Shown: positions 10,961-20,726 of the stretch, in pieces
How positions within the stretch are numbered: position 1 is the first letter of the stretch
How the letters are laid out: every line of letters begins with the position of its first letter
DNA from: Deltaproteobacteria bacterium
GTDB lineage: Bacteria > Desulfobacterota > Desulfobaccia > Desulfobaccales > 0-14-0-80-60-11
NCBI GenBank assembly: GCA_016875015.1
Contig: VGSJ01000028.1
Span: 1-32,416, forward strand
Direction of reading: 5' to 3'
DNA: 32,416 nt
Program-made: the position numbers and the translations under genes
The notes under the pieces: generated by a model
What the model was told of the DNA's origin: nothing
Databases searched by the model: none
What the model saw: the letters and a program-made list of their open reading frames with translations, nothing else

Positions 10961-12487
10961 ATGATGACGGCTAAACCTGTTTTGGTCACCGGATCAACGG
11001 GATATGTGGGGGGGCGGCTGGTGCCCAAACTGCTGGAAGCGGGTTACCGGGTGCGGGCCCTGGGCAGATCAATCGCCAAGTTGCAGGCCCGGCCCTGGGC
11101 CAAACATCCGCTGGTGGAGTTGGCCAAAGGCGACGTCCTGGACTTTGAGTCCTTGCAGGAAGCGACGCAGAGCTGCCGGGCGGCCTTTTATCTGGTCCAT
11201 TCCATGGTGGCCGACCCCAAGGGGTTTACCGAGACCGATCGCACTGCAGCCCAAAATATGGCTCGCGCTGCGGCCGAAGCCGGATTGGAACATATCGTTT
11301 ATTTGGGTGGACTGGGCAGTACCGAGGACCCCCTACTGAGCCAGCATCTCCGCTCCCGCCAAGAGGTGGCTGAGATCCTGCAATCAGGCCCGGTGCCGGC
11401 CACCTTCCTGCGAGCCGCGATGATCCTGGGTTCGGGAAGCGCTTCCTTTGAAATTCTAAGGTATCTGGTGGACCGTCTGCCGGTCATGACCACCCCTCGC
11501 TGGGTGCACAACCCGGTCCAACCCATTGCCATCCGCAATGTGCTCAATTACCTGCAAGGGTGCCTGGAACATCCGGAAACCCGGGGCCAAACCTTCGACA
11601 TCGGCGGCCCGGAGGTGGTGACCTACCGGCAATTGTTCGACATCTATGCCGAAGAAGCCCATCTGCGGCGCCGTCTCATCATTCCGGTGCCGGTCCTGAC
11701 GCCCACCTTGAGTTCTTACTGGATACATCTGGTCACCCCAGTCCCGGCGAGCATCGCCAGGCCCCTGGCCGAGGGGCTGCGCAACCCGGTAGTTTGTAAG
11801 GACAATCGTATCCGGGCCATTATTCCCCAAGAGCTTTTGGATTGCCGCCAAACCATCAGGCTGGCGCTGGAGCGAGTGAAGCAGCAGCAAATCGACACCT
11901 GCTGGATGGATGCCGGCGGCGTCATTCCCCCAGAGTGGACCTACTGTGGAGATACTGACTATGCCGGCGGCACTATTCTATCGTGCGGCTACTCCGTCCA
12001 GATACAAGCGACTCTCGAAGAAGTCTGGCAGCCCATCTTAAGAATGGGAGGAGATACCGGCTATTATTTCGGCAACTGTTTGTGGCGGCTGCGGGGCTGG
12101 ATAGACCGACTCCTGGGGGGAATCGGGTTTCGAGGCGGCCGCCGCCATCCCTTGGAACTCCGGGTGGGAGATGCCCTGGATTTTTGGCGGGTCCTGGAGA
12201 TAGAACCGCCCCACCGCCTCTTGTTGCTGGCCGAAATGAAACTGCCGGGGGAAGCCGTCCTGGAGTTTCACCTCACTCCGCAAGGAGACGGCAGGGTGGA
12301 ACTCAAACAAACCGCAAGATTTTTGCCCCGGGGATTGGCAGGCATGGCTTACTGGTATAGCCTGGTTCCCTTCCACCGTTGGATTTATCGGGGCATGTTA
12401 GAAGCCCTGGCTGCGGCAGTGGGTAAACCGGTGGTGAAAGGGCCGGAACCATGCAATGCCGGTAGCCGCAAACAAGCCAAAAAATAA
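10961..12487 (+). CDS. SDR-family NAD(P)-binding protein with C-terminal DUF2867-like domain
   Basis: VTGSTGYVGGRLVPKLLEAGYRVRAL Rossmann motif; C-terminal GDTGYYFGNCLWRLRGWIDRLLGGIGFRGGRRHP. Confidence 0.85.
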   Translation: MMTAKPVLVTGSTGYVGGRLVPKLLEAGYRVRALGRSIAKLQARPWAKHPLVELAKGDVLDFESLQEATQSCRAAFYLVHSMVADPKGFTETDRTAAQNMARAAAEAGLEHIVYLGGLGSTEDPLLSQHLRSRQEVAEILQSGPVPATFLRAAMILGSGSASFEILRYLVDRLPVMTTPRWVHNPVQPIAIRNVLNYLQGCLEHPETRGQTFDIGGPEVVTYRQLFDIYAEEAHLRRRLIIPVPVLTPTLSSYWIHLVTPVPASIARPLAEGLRNPVVCKDNRIRAIIPQELLDCRQTIRLALERVKQQQIDTCWMDAGGVIPPEWTYCGDTDYAGGTILSCGYSVQIQATLEEVWQPILRMGGDTGYYFGNCLWRLRGWIDRLLGGIGFRGGRRHPLELRVGDALDFWRVLEIEPPHRLLLLAEMKLPGEAVLEFHLTPQGDGRVELKQTARFLPRGLAGMAYWYSLVPFHRWIYRGMLEALAAAVGKPVVKGPEPCNAGSRKQAKK

Positions 12488-12505
12488 GCTGGCCAGCTTG
12501 CAACC

Positions 12506-13066
12506 ATGAACCCCAGACGCGTAAGAGCTTTAAGGGCAGGAGACCTCAAAAAAGGTCCAGTGGGCTACTGGATGAGTCGTGACCAGCGCACCCGGGATAA
12601 TTGGGCTTTATTGTTTGCCCAAGAAGAAGAGGCCTTGAAGCAAAAAGAACCCCTGGCGGTGGTTTTCTGCCTGGTGCCCCAGTTCTTGGGAGCCACCTTC
12701 CGCCAATACGCCTTCATGATCCAGGGACTTGCGGAAGTCGAACAGAACCTGGCGGAGAAAAATATCCCCTTTTATCTTCTGTGCGGCTCTCCAGAAGTGG
12801 AACTAGTCGAATTTGTGAGAAAATATGGAGCTGGTTGTCTGGTCACGGATTTCGATCCCCTGCGCCTGAAAAGGGTGTGGAAGGAGGCAGTGGCAAAGAA
12901 ACTCGACATACCCTTCTTCGAGGTGGATGCTCATAACATCGTCCCTTGTTGGGTAGCTTCGGATAAACAAGAAAAACCTTTTGTTCCCTCCCCCTTGATG
13001 GGGGAGGGTCAGGGTGGGGGTGACGAAACCATGAAAAGACACAGCGCCTTATCCCCCTCCCCCTAA
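12506..13066 (+). pseudogene. class II CPD photolyase, N-terminal fragment
   Basis: [26 protein letters not shown]...DIPFFEVDAHNIVPCWVASDKQE is class II photolyase; homology stops after codon 156 and the frame runs into a palindromic repeat (KPFVPSPLMGEGQGGG...*). Confidence 0.85.
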
Positions 13067-13097
13067 CCCCCTCCCACCAGGGGAGGGGGAATTTTAA
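12984..13097. repeat. GC-rich intergenic repeat (ccctcccccttgatgggggaggg ... ccctcccaccaggggaggggg)
   Basis: Two facing G/C-rich hairpins; related copies at 20628-20673 and inside 21287-21527. Confidence 0.75.
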
Positions 13098-13126
13098 GAC
13101 CATAATCAGTAATTGGTTAAAAACAT

Positions 13127-13213
13127 TGGTGCCGGAGGCCGGACTCGAACCGGCACAGGCTTTCACCCGGGGGATTTTGAGTCCCCTGCGTCTACCAATT
13201 CCACCACTCCGGC
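13127..13213 (-). tRNA. tRNA-Leu (CAA)
   Basis: Reverse complement GCCGGAGTGGTGGAATTGGTAGACGCAGGGGACTCAAAATCCCC...GGTTCGAGTCCGGCCTCCGGCACCA; loop CTCAAAA gives anticodon CAA; long variable arm; encoded CCA. Confidence 0.95.
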
Positions 13214-13334
13214 GACCCGTTTATTGTAAATCTCTTAACCGGGATTTGGCAAGTAGGGAGACAAAAAAACCGGCAAAAGACCCGCATGCCCCCGGGTTAT
13301 TTGCCGGTTTTCCAGATTTTCCGGAATTTCTCTA

Positions 13335-13436
13335 ATACCATGTTCATATTCAGTCGCAACAAACTCTCTGAACACTGGCGGGCACGGAGGCCCGCCCCAC
13401 CAATGAGTTTGTTTCATGTGAAAACGAACATGGTAT
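13335..13436. mobile_element. MITE-like element, 102 bp, TIR ATACCATGTTC
   Basis: ATACCATGTTC...GAACATGGTAT terminal inverted repeats around cggg/cccg palindrome; related element at 15848-15949. Confidence 0.6.
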
Positions 13437-13474
13437 AAGTGGGCGGCGAAGGATCTATGGCTCCTTGTCCTGTC

Positions 13475-14044
13475 TTACTGAGGTGGACGGGAAACCGGGA
13501 TTTCCTGGGGAGGCCGCAGGGCTGGCGTCCCCATGCCTCCGGGGCCGCCCATGATGCCGGGGCCGCCTTGTCCGCCGGGTCCCCCCGTACCGCTTTTGAT
13601 GCTCCGGGCTTCCTTGATCAAAGACATGAGGTACATGAGATAGCGGGCTTGCTGCATCGGCGTGAGCAGGGCCGTCTCTTCGTCATCCTTGCGCTGCTGC
13701 AGGTTGAGCATCTCCAGCCGTTTGCGCTTCATATCGGCGAGCAGGGCCTTAATTTCCTGCTCCGGCGGGGCAGACTGGCTCATGAGCTGCTGCAGGCGGT
13801 GCATATCGCTTTTCATCCCCGTGACCAGCTGGTGCCGCATCGGCTTATACCGCGCATCGATGGCCAGCAGCTTGTCCACGGTCGGCTGGTTCACTCCCAG
13901 AGTTGGGCCCAACTGGTTCCGCTTGACTTCCATGAACCGGTCCTGAAAGCCCCCGCCGCCAAAGTCGCCACCCGGTTGCCCCCAGGCCAGGCTTGCTCCG
14001 GCCAGGGTTAGCCCCAGGAACAGAAAGAGAATCCTTCCACGCAT
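13475..14044 (-). CDS. Spy/CpxP-like periplasmic protein
   Basis: Signal peptide MRGRILFLFLGLTLAGASLAWG, helical LGVNQPTVDKLLAIDARYKPM...LLTPMQQARYLMYLM. Confidence 0.65.
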   Translation of the reverse strand: MRGRILFLFLGLTLAGASLAWGQPGGDFGGGGFQDRFMEVKRNQLGPTLGVNQPTVDKLLAIDARYKPMRHQLVTGMKSDMHRLQQLMSQSAPPEQEIKALLADMKRKRLEMLNLQQRKDDEETALLTPMQQARYLMYLMSLIKEARSIKSGTGGPGGQGGPGIMGGPGGMGTPALRPPQEIPVSRPPQ

Positions 14045-14056
14045 GACCTATCCTTC

Positions 14057-14683
14057 TTAACGTTTATGCAGTTTGTTGAGGAACGCATTCTTTTCCTGGT
14101 CGGTCATCCCCGCCAGTTCCGCATCCAGTTCCCAACCGGAAATATCCACGTCCTCCACCGGCAGGGACGCACCTTCCTCCAGAGCCACCGTGACAAATTG
14201 TTCCATCGGCGGGGCGGAAGCAGCCCGGACCTCGGCCAGCGGCGCCGGAGCCGGCTGGGGGACGGCAGCCATCTTGGCCTCGGACTCCCGCTTTACCAGG
14301 GCCTGGTCCTGAATCGGGAGGCTGGGTCCCGTGAACTGCACCGCTACATAGAGCAGCAGCACTGCCAGGGCCGGCGCCCCCAGGAGATAGGGCAGCCGAA
14401 ACCGCCGGGGGCTGGCCGGGGCGGGCGCGGTCTGGCTGTTCTGGGCGGCCTGGACCAACTTCAGGTGCATCTCCCGGGAAAATTCGCCCCAAAATTCCGG
14501 GGTCGGGTCCGCCACCGGAGTCGCCTCAATGGCGGCAACCACCTCCCTGAGTTCCGCCAGTTCCTGGCGGCAAGCGGAGCACCGCGCCACGTGGGACTTG
14601 AGCCAGCGCCTCCCCCAAGCAGGGAGGTCACCGTCGGGATACTCTGGCAGCCACCGTTGTAGAAGGGCGCATTGCCACTTCAT
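14057..14683 (-). CDS. anti-sigma factor with zf-HC2-like N-terminus
   Basis: HVARCSACRQELAELREV motif, single TM (YLLGAPALAVLLLYVAV), overlaps the sigma factor gene. Confidence 0.8.
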   Translation of the reverse strand: MKWQCALLQRWLPEYPDGDLPAWGRRWLKSHVARCSACRQELAELREVVAAIEATPVADPTPEFWGEFSREMHLKLVQAAQNSQTAPAPASPRRFRLPYLLGAPALAVLLLYVAVQFTGPSLPIQDQALVKRESEAKMAAVPQPAPAPLAEVRAASAPPMEQFVTVALEEGASLPVEDVDISGWELDAELAGMTDQEKNAFLNKLHKR

Positions 14684-15221
14684 GGTCGTCCTCGCTCTGT
14701 ATATGTTTTTTCAGGGTCTTTAACGCCTGGCAGTAATTAACCCGGGCCGCGCCGGCGGTCCCCCCCAGAACCTGGCTGATCTCCTGATAAGACAGGCCCT
14801 GTTCCACCTTCAGGGTGATCACCGCCCGCTGCTTGGCCGGGAGCCGCTCCAAGGCCTCATAGAGACGCCGGCGGTCGTCCCGGGCAACCAGGTCCGCCTC
14901 CGGGGAAGGCTCATCCCCCGCCAGATTCAATTCGGCACAGTCAACCGGATCGCCAAATTTTTTGCGGCTCTTCAAAAAGTTGTAGCACTGATTGATGGCG
15001 ATCCGGAACAACCAGGTGCGAAATTGCGCATCCTGGCGAAAACTCCGGATGTGGACAAAGGCCTGAAGAAAGGCCTGCTGGGCCAAGTCCTTAGCCTCCT
15101 CGGCATCGGAGACCATGCGGCATGCCAGACCGTAGACCTCCCGTTGGTACTTCTGCACCAGTTCTTCGAAGGCCGGAAGATCTCCTGCCTGGGCCCGGGC
15201 CACGAGCTGATCATCGGTCAT
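14628..15221 (-). CDS. ECF RNA polymerase sigma factor (RpoE-like)
   Basis: FEELVQKYQREVYGLACRMV, AKDLAQQAFLQAFVHIRSF, LFRIAINQCYNFLKSRKK, LERLPAKQRAVITLKVEQGLSYQEISQVLG. Confidence 0.92.
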   Translation of the reverse strand: MTDDQLVARAQAGDLPAFEELVQKYQREVYGLACRMVSDAEEAKDLAQQAFLQAFVHIRSFRQDAQFRTWLFRIAINQCYNFLKSRKKFGDPVDCAELNLAGDEPSPEADLVARDDRRRLYEALERLPAKQRAVITLKVEQGLSYQEISQVLGGTAGAARVNYCQALKTLKKHIQSEDDHEVAMRPSTTVAARVSRR

Positions 15222-15378
15222 GGGGTCTTAATTCCGGCTTTCATTGATATAGACCCCGTCGAGTTCTGAATGTTAAGCATAAGTTTATCATTTTGATAAA
15301 GTCACCGGGGTTCGACTACGGGCGGCGCATCCCCGCCAAACCACCCGGGGAGCCCCTCTCCTCTTTCATTATCGCTTA

Positions 15379-15639
15379 TTAGACGCCGGGGCTCAACTTT
15401 TCCTGGGGTTTTGCCGGCGCCGGCGGCTGCCGCATTTCCCGCAAACCCGTAGCCAGGGGCGCCGTCAGCATCATGAGGCCCAGGGCGGCCACCCCGTGCC
15501 AGCCCGCCTGCCCGTAGGCATAGCCGCTCAGGGTGATGCCCGTCGCCCCTCCCAGGTAGTAAGCCAGGACGTACAGAGAGTTGGCCCGGCCGCGGCTCCC
15601 GGTCAGGTTGCGGTTGAGGGAGCCCGCGGCCGCGGCGCT
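15379..15639 (-). pseudogene. MFS transporter C-terminal fragment
   Basis: Minus strand reads AAAGSLNRNLTGSRGRANSLYVLAYYLGGATGITLSGYAYGQAGWHGVAALGLMMLTAPLATGLREMRQ...*; stop codon directly upstream of the fragment. Confidence 0.65.
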
Positions 15640-15730
15640 CTACACCGCCCTGCTGCTGACCCTGTAGTGCGATGCCTCATAGATAAGATGGTTTTCCTCT
15701 TAAGGAAAAAGCCCCGATAAAGGCCAGAAC

Positions 15731-15819
15731 TTTACCCCCCTTTTTTAAAGGGGGGCAGGGGGGATTATATAACCATCTGATAATCCCCCTGAATCCCCCT
15801 TTAGTAAAGGGGGACTTTA
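15731..15819. repeat. palindromic intergenic repeat, uninterrupted copy
   Basis: tttaccccccttttttaaaggggggcaggggggatt...taatccccctgaatccccctttagtaaagggggacttt; interrupted copy at 21193-21559. Confidence 0.8.
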
Positions 15820-15847
15820 AAACAGCTTTTGTGGGGCCGGGCAATTT

Positions 15848-15949
15848 ATACCGTGTTCCCTTTGAAATGAAACAAACCATCCAGATAACCTATTAATATC
15901 TCTCGTAGGGGCGGGTTTCAAACCCGCCCCTACAAAACAAACACGGTAT
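15848..15949. mobile_element. MITE-like element, 102 bp, TIR ATACCGTGTT
   Basis: ATACCGTGTTC-N8-ATGAAACAAAC aligns with the reverse complement of the right end of 13335-13436; carries perfect hairpin gtaggggcgggttt-c-aaacccgcccctac (15905-15933). Confidence 0.6.
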
Positions 15950-16034
15950 TATTTGCCATACGATTTTTGCAGCATGACACCATCAACCTGGCAGAAGGGG
16001 AGGTCAGGGGAGGTAATGTCCCCCGGCCCTCTCC

Positions 16035-17012
16035 TCAAACTTTTTGCAGCGCTTGCACCTGCCGTTCCAGGAAGGTCCGGTCCGGGTAGCTATCCCGCCC
16101 GGCGCCCCGGAGGCTGACGGCCGCGGCCCGATTCCCCAGACGCACGCAGGCGTTGAGATGCAGCCCCTGGAGACGCCCGGCCAGGTATCCCGCCGCGAAG
16201 ACGTCCCCGGCCCCCAAAGTGTCCACCAGGTGGCCTCCCAGTTCCACCGGGAAATCCAGGTATCGGAGCGGCGTGAGCAGTCTGGCGCCCCGGGACCCCC
16301 GCTTGATCACCACCACGGGCGGCGCCCAGTTGGGGTGCACCGTCGGCTCTCCCCCCAACTGCCGCCACTCGGTCTCCGTGACCAGCAGGGTCTCCAGGCG
16401 GTCGATGATGTCTTCCAGGGCCCGCCACCCCATCCGGGCGTAGAGTTCCCCCGGATCGAAGCTGAGCCGGACCTGGGCCGGGACCCGGCCGGCGATGAGC
16501 CGCTGCACCAGGAGGGGGCCATCCCCCACCAAGGCGGTGAGATGGAGAAAAGGCGCGGCCGCCAACGCCTCCCAGGGAAGGTCCCGTTCCTTGAGGTCGT
16601 CATTGGTATTGGGCGCCACCAGGATGGTGCGCTCCCCTTCCCGGTCGGTCAAGATGTAGGCCCGGCCGCTCTCTCCCTGGGAGACCACGTGGGACAGGTC
16701 CACCCCGGCGAGACCATTCTTAAGGAATTCGCCGTCGGCATCGGCGCCCACCCGGCCCACCAGGCCCACCGGGAGGCCCAGGCAGGCCAGGGCATAGGCG
16801 GTGTTGGCCGCCATGCCGCCGCCGCCGCGCCCCGCCGGCCGGCCGTAACGGGCCAGCAACGCGGTCAGGCGCGCTTCCTGCTCCCGGGAGACGGCCTCCT
16901 CACCGCCCCGGCTGAGTCCGGCGCCCCAGTCTTTCAGGAAACCCTCCAGGTCATCCACCTGAAATTTCAGGTCCAGATTGATGGCGCCCAGGCAAAGTAT
17001 CGGAGACGGCAT
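16035..17012 (-). CDS. PfkB-family carbohydrate kinase
   Basis: GGGGMAANTAYALACLGLPVGLVGRVGADADGEF and LVDTLGAGDVFAAGYLAG signatures; start at MPSPILCLGAINLDLKF. Confidence 0.9.
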   Translation of the reverse strand: MPSPILCLGAINLDLKFQVDDLEGFLKDWGAGLSRGGEEAVSREQEARLTALLARYGRPAGRGGGGMAANTAYALACLGLPVGLVGRVGADADGEFLKNGLAGVDLSHVVSQGESGRAYILTDREGERTILVAPNTNDDLKERDLPWEALAAAPFLHLTALVGDGPLLVQRLIAGRVPAQVRLSFDPGELYARMGWRALEDIIDRLETLLVTETEWRQLGGEPTVHPNWAPPVVVIKRGSRGARLLTPLRYLDFPVELGGHLVDTLGAGDVFAAGYLAGRLQGLHLNACVRLGNRAAAVSLRGAGRDSYPDRTFLERQVQALQKV

Positions 17013-17187
17013 GCCTGGCAAACTACCAGGATTTGCGGCGCCGGTCAAGGCGAGGCGCTTCGCCGAGCCGGAGAATACCGCCAAGAGTCTGAAAATTTAC
17101 GTGCAAGCCTCAAGATAGCGCCATGCAATCCCTGGATTTTCTGAGAACACGTCTTATCTTGAAAAGAAATAACGGTTCGAGGAACCT

Positions 17188-17631
17188 ATGCACCGACTCA
17201 TTAAAATCAGAATAATCCGTGACTTCGAGCATCTGGAAGAGCAGATGCGCCGGGGTTTCGATACCTTGCTGGAGGCCTATAAAACCCCGGTTTCCTTCCG
17301 GCCGGCGGCCGATTTCTATGAAGCCGCCCAGGGCCTGGTCCTGCGCCTGGAACTGGCCGGGGTGGCGTCCGAGGACGTTTCCCTGACCCTGACGGGTCAT
17401 GAACTGGTGGTGCGGGGCCGGCGGCGGCCACCATCGTCTGAAGGCATCCGGCGTTTCGTCCATCTGGAGATGGCGTTCGGCATTTTTGAACGGCGCTTCA
17501 CGCTGCCCATCCCCGTAGACCCCCAGGGGGTGGAGGCCCGCTATGTGGATGGCGTCCTCATAGTCCACCTGCCCCGGAAGGCGCCCCACACCCGAACCAT
17601 ACCGGTGAAAGCTTCGCCGGCCTGCGAATAA
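17188..17631 (+). CDS. Hsp20/alpha-crystallin family protein
   Basis: LVLRLELAGVASEDVSLTLTGHELVVRGRRR...GIFERRFTLPIPVDPQGVEARYVDGVLIVHLPR. Confidence 0.9.
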   Translation: MHRLIKIRIIRDFEHLEEQMRRGFDTLLEAYKTPVSFRPAADFYEAAQGLVLRLELAGVASEDVSLTLTGHELVVRGRRRPPSSEGIRRFVHLEMAFGIFERRFTLPIPVDPQGVEARYVDGVLIVHLPRKAPHTRTIPVKASPACE

Positions 17632-17660
17632 CCGCACCTAACTGAGAACATGGAGATATC

Positions 17661-20036
17661 ATGGCCGATAATCACGAAACTGACGATATCCCGGTGGCCG
17701 CTGAGCCTGTTGTGCAGCCCGGCCCCCGGGTGCTGCCCATATTACCCGCAACTGACCTGGTGCTCTTTCCCCGCCTCATCATGCCCCTGGCCCTCTGGGA
17801 GGAGCCGGCCCAGAAGCTGGTGGACCAGGTCCTGCTCCAGGACAAAACCCTGGGTTTTTTGACCACCAGGGAGGAGAAGGCCACGGGGTTTGACCCGGAC
17901 AATTTCTTCAACGTCGGCACCGTTGCGGCCATCCTGAAGATGCGCAAAGCCGACGACGACTCCGTCCGTCTGCTCGTCCAGGGACTTTACCGGTTCCGGT
18001 TGGAAAGCTGGGTGGGTCAGGACCCTTTCCTGATGGCCCAGGTGACCCCTATCCTGGAAGAATACGAGCCCGGTCTGGAAGTGGACGCCCTGGTGTCCAA
18101 TGTCAAGGGCCTTTTCCTGAAGATGCTGGAGCTTTCACCCTACCTCCCCTCGGAACTAGGGAACCTGGTGCGGGAACTCAGCGACCCCAGGATGCTGGCC
18201 GACGTCACCGGCGGCAGCCTCAACATTTCCAAGACGGATAAACAGGAACTCCTGGAAACCATTGACGTGGGCGAGCGCCTGCGCCGGGTCCTGACCCACA
18301 TCAATCGGGAGCTTGAGATTCTGGAACTGGGCAAGAAGATCCAGAGCCAGGTGAAGAGCGAAATGGACAAGACCCAGAAGGATTATTACCTCCGGGAACA
18401 CATCAAGGCCCTGCAAAAAGAGCTGGGTGAAGGCGGTGACCCCACCCGGGAGGTCGATGAGCTCCAGTTCCGGCTGGAGGAGGCGGAGTTGCCGGCCCAC
18501 GCCATGAAGGAGGCGGAACGGGAACTGAAACGCCTCAAGCGGACCCCGCCCCACGCGCCGGATCACCAGGTCATCCGCAATTTCCTCGAGTGGCTCATTG
18601 ATCTGCCCTGGAGCAAATCCACCGAAGACAGCCTGGATCTGCACCAGGCCCGGGAGATTCTGGATGAGGACCACTACAACCTGGAAAAGGTGAAGAAGCG
18701 CATCCTCGAATACCTGGCGGTGCGCAAACTCAAGCCCGACATGAAGGGACCCATCCTTTGCTTCGTGGGGCCGCCGGGCACCGGCAAGACCTCCCTGGGC
18801 CGGTCCATCGCCCGGGCCCTGGGCCGCAAGTTCGTGCGCCTTTCCCTGGGCGGGGTGCGGGACGAAGCCGAGATCAGGGGCCACCGCCGCACTTACGTGG
18901 GGGCTTTGCCCGGCCGCATCATCCAGTCCATGCGCCGGGCCGGCTCCAATAACCCGGTGTTCATCCTGGACGAAGTGGACAAGATCGGCGCCGACTTTAG
19001 GGGCGACCCCTCCTCGGCCCTCCTGGAGGTTTTGGACCCGGAGCAGAATTCCACCTTCTCGGACCATTACCTGGAGGTGGACTTCGACCTCTCCAAGGTC
19101 ATGTTCATTACCACCGCCAACCTCCTGGACCCCATCCCGCCGGCCCTGAGGGACCGCATGGAGGTCCTGGAACTCACCGGCTACACCGAGGAGGAAAAGC
19201 TGGAGATCGCCTTCAGCCACCTCCTGCCCCGGCAGTTGGAAGCCCACGGCCTCACTAAAGCGCAGATGGAGGTCGCGCCCGAGGCCGTCCGCCGGGTCAT
19301 CGCCTCCTACACCCGGGAGGCTGGCCTCCGCAACCTGGAGCGGGAGATCGCGGCGCTGTGCCGGGGCGTGGCCCGGGAAGTGGCGGAAGGCGGCCGCCAG
19401 CAGGCGCAGCTCACCGAGGCCGACGTGGCCGTGTACCTTGGACCGCCCCGCTTCTTCCGGGATGCGGCCCTGGACCATCCCGAGCCCGGGGTGGCCACGG
19501 GTCTCGCCTGGACCCCCGCCGGCGGCGATATCCTTTTCATTGAGGCCCTGCGCATGCCGGGCAAGGGCAACTTGAAACTCACCGGCCAGTTGGGGGAGGT
19601 CATGAAGGAGTCGGCCAGCGCCGCACTGTCCTACATCCGGGCCCGGGCCCCATTCCTGGGGATCGAGGAGGATTTCTTTGAGAAGGCCGACATCCATATC
19701 CACGTCCCCGCCGGCGCCATCCCCAAGGACGGCCCCTCCGCCGGGGTGGCCATGCTCTGCGCCCTGGTGTCGCTCTTATCCGGGCGCCCGGTGAAAAAGG
19801 GCCTGGCCATGACCGGGGAGATTACCCTCCGGGGCCACGTCCTGCCCGTGGGCGGCATCAAGAACAAGGTCCTGGCCGCGCACCGGGCCGGCATCCAGGA
19901 GGTCATCATCCCGGCCCAGAACACCGTGGACCTGGAGGAGATACCCGAGTCCATCCGGGGCAAGCTCATCTTCCACCCCGTGGCGCGCCTGGACGAGGTC
20001 ATGGAGTTCGCCTTTCCGCCAGGAGGTAAAAACTGA
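17661..20036 (+). CDS. lon: ATP-dependent endopeptidase La
   Basis: Lon N domain, Walker [16 protein letters not shown], catalytic [10 protein letters not shown] region, 791 aa. Confidence 0.97.
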   Translation: MADNHETDDIPVAAEPVVQPGPRVLPILPATDLVLFPRLIMPLALWEEPAQKLVDQVLLQDKTLGFLTTREEKATGFDPDNFFNVGTVAAILKMRKADDDSVRLLVQGLYRFRLESWVGQDPFLMAQVTPILEEYEPGLEVDALVSNVKGLFLKMLELSPYLPSELGNLVRELSDPRMLADVTGGSLNISKTDKQELLETIDVGERLRRVLTHINRELEILELGKKIQSQVKSEMDKTQKDYYLREHIKALQKELGEGGDPTREVDELQFRLEEAELPAHAMKEAERELKRLKRTPPHAPDHQVIRNFLEWLIDLPWSKSTEDSLDLHQAREILDEDHYNLEKVKKRILEYLAVRKLKPDMKGPILCFVGPPGTGKTSLGRSIARALGRKFVRLSLGGVRDEAEIRGHRRTYVGALPGRIIQSMRRAGSNNPVFILDEVDKIGADFRGDPSSALLEVLDPEQNSTFSDHYLEVDFDLSKVMFITTANLLDPIPPALRDRMEVLELTGYTEEEKLEIAFSHLLPRQLEAHGLTKAQMEVAPEAVRRVIASYTREAGLRNLEREIAALCRGVAREVAEGGRQQAQLTEADVAVYLGPPRFFRDAALDHPEPGVATGLAWTPAGGDILFIEALRMPGKGNLKLTGQLGEVMKESASAALSYIRARAPFLGIEEDFFEKADIHIHVPAGAIPKDGPSAGVAMLCALVSLLSGRPVKKGLAMTGEITLRGHVLPVGGIKNKVLAAHRAGIQEVIIPAQNTVDLEEIPESIRGKLIFHPVARLDEVMEFAFPPGGKN

Positions 20037-20286
20037 GAGGGGAGGGGGCCAGGGGCTTTTTCGGAAGTGGCACCGGCTTCCAGCCGGTGGACCCCCGGCC
20101 CTCCCGGCCTCCTGAATTTTTCAACCCAGGGGCGCATCGGGCTGCCCTTAAACATATCTTGCCGAAACGAGATATTATTCATTATTATAGGGCCACTAGG
20201 ATCATGGCCCGCCAGGCAAATCATGGCCTCTCACCGCCGTCGGCGCGCCGATAAACTCTGGCCTCATCTGATTCGGAGGTGTAATC

Positions 20287-20430
20287 ATGGCCGTCTTTAC
20301 CTGTGAAAAATGCGGCAAGCCCGTGGAAACCCGCTGCAAACCCAAGAAGTGCCCCCATTGCGGGGAGACCGGCGCCATGTGTAAAGCAGAGGCCCCGCCC
20401 CCCAAAAAAAGCAGAAGTAAGATGAATTAA
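20287..20430 (+). CDS. small zinc-ribbon protein (47 aa; not in ORF track)
   Basis: CGGAGGTGTAATC-ATG; MAVFTCEKCGKPVETRCKPKKCPHCGETGAMCKAEAPPPKKSRSKMN* with two CxxC pairs. Confidence 0.75.
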   Translation: MAVFTCEKCGKPVETRCKPKKCPHCGETGAMCKAEAPPPKKSRSKMN

Positions 20431-20454
20431 GCAGTTGCTCATGGGCCTATCGGC

Positions 20455-20506
20455 CCACCCGTAAAACATGAAAAGTCAGGTAGGGCGGGCGTCCTCGCCC
20501 GCCACC
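20455..20506. repeat. dispersed repeat CCACCCGTAAARCATGAAAAGTnnGGTRGGGCGGGC...GCCCGCCACC
   Basis: Near-identical inverted copy at 29794-29846; partial copies at 22603-22637 and 13376-13401. Confidence 0.75.
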
Positions 20507-20627
20507 TTTGGTGGCACAGGCTTCCAGCCTGTGCAGGCGCAGGCTAAAGCCTGCGGCTACAGAAAATAACCTTTTGAGTGCAACTCAGTATAAGGGGAAA
20601 TAAGGGGAAGAAAACGCTAGACCGGAT

Positions 20628-20673
20628 ATTTCCCTCTCCCTTGAGGGAGAAGGTCAGGGTGAGGGTGAAAATA
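20628..20673. repeat. GC-rich intergenic repeat copy (ccctctcccttgagggagaaggtcagggtgagggtg)
   Basis: Matches the family at 12984-13097 and 21335-21450. Confidence 0.65.
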
Positions 20674-20726
20674 TTCGGTGCTGGCCGGGTAGGGCTTTCA
20701 TGACCAAAAACCAAAAACGGTTTTAA

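Noticed and set aside
13126-13335. 69-aa plus-strand ORF (VPEAGLEPAQAFTRGILSP...)
   Set aside because: Antisense translation of tRNA-Leu.
16044-17144. 366-aa plus-strand ORF
   Set aside because: Antisense of the PfkB kinase gene.
18156-19703. 515-aa minus-strand ORF
   Set aside because: Antisense shadow of lon.
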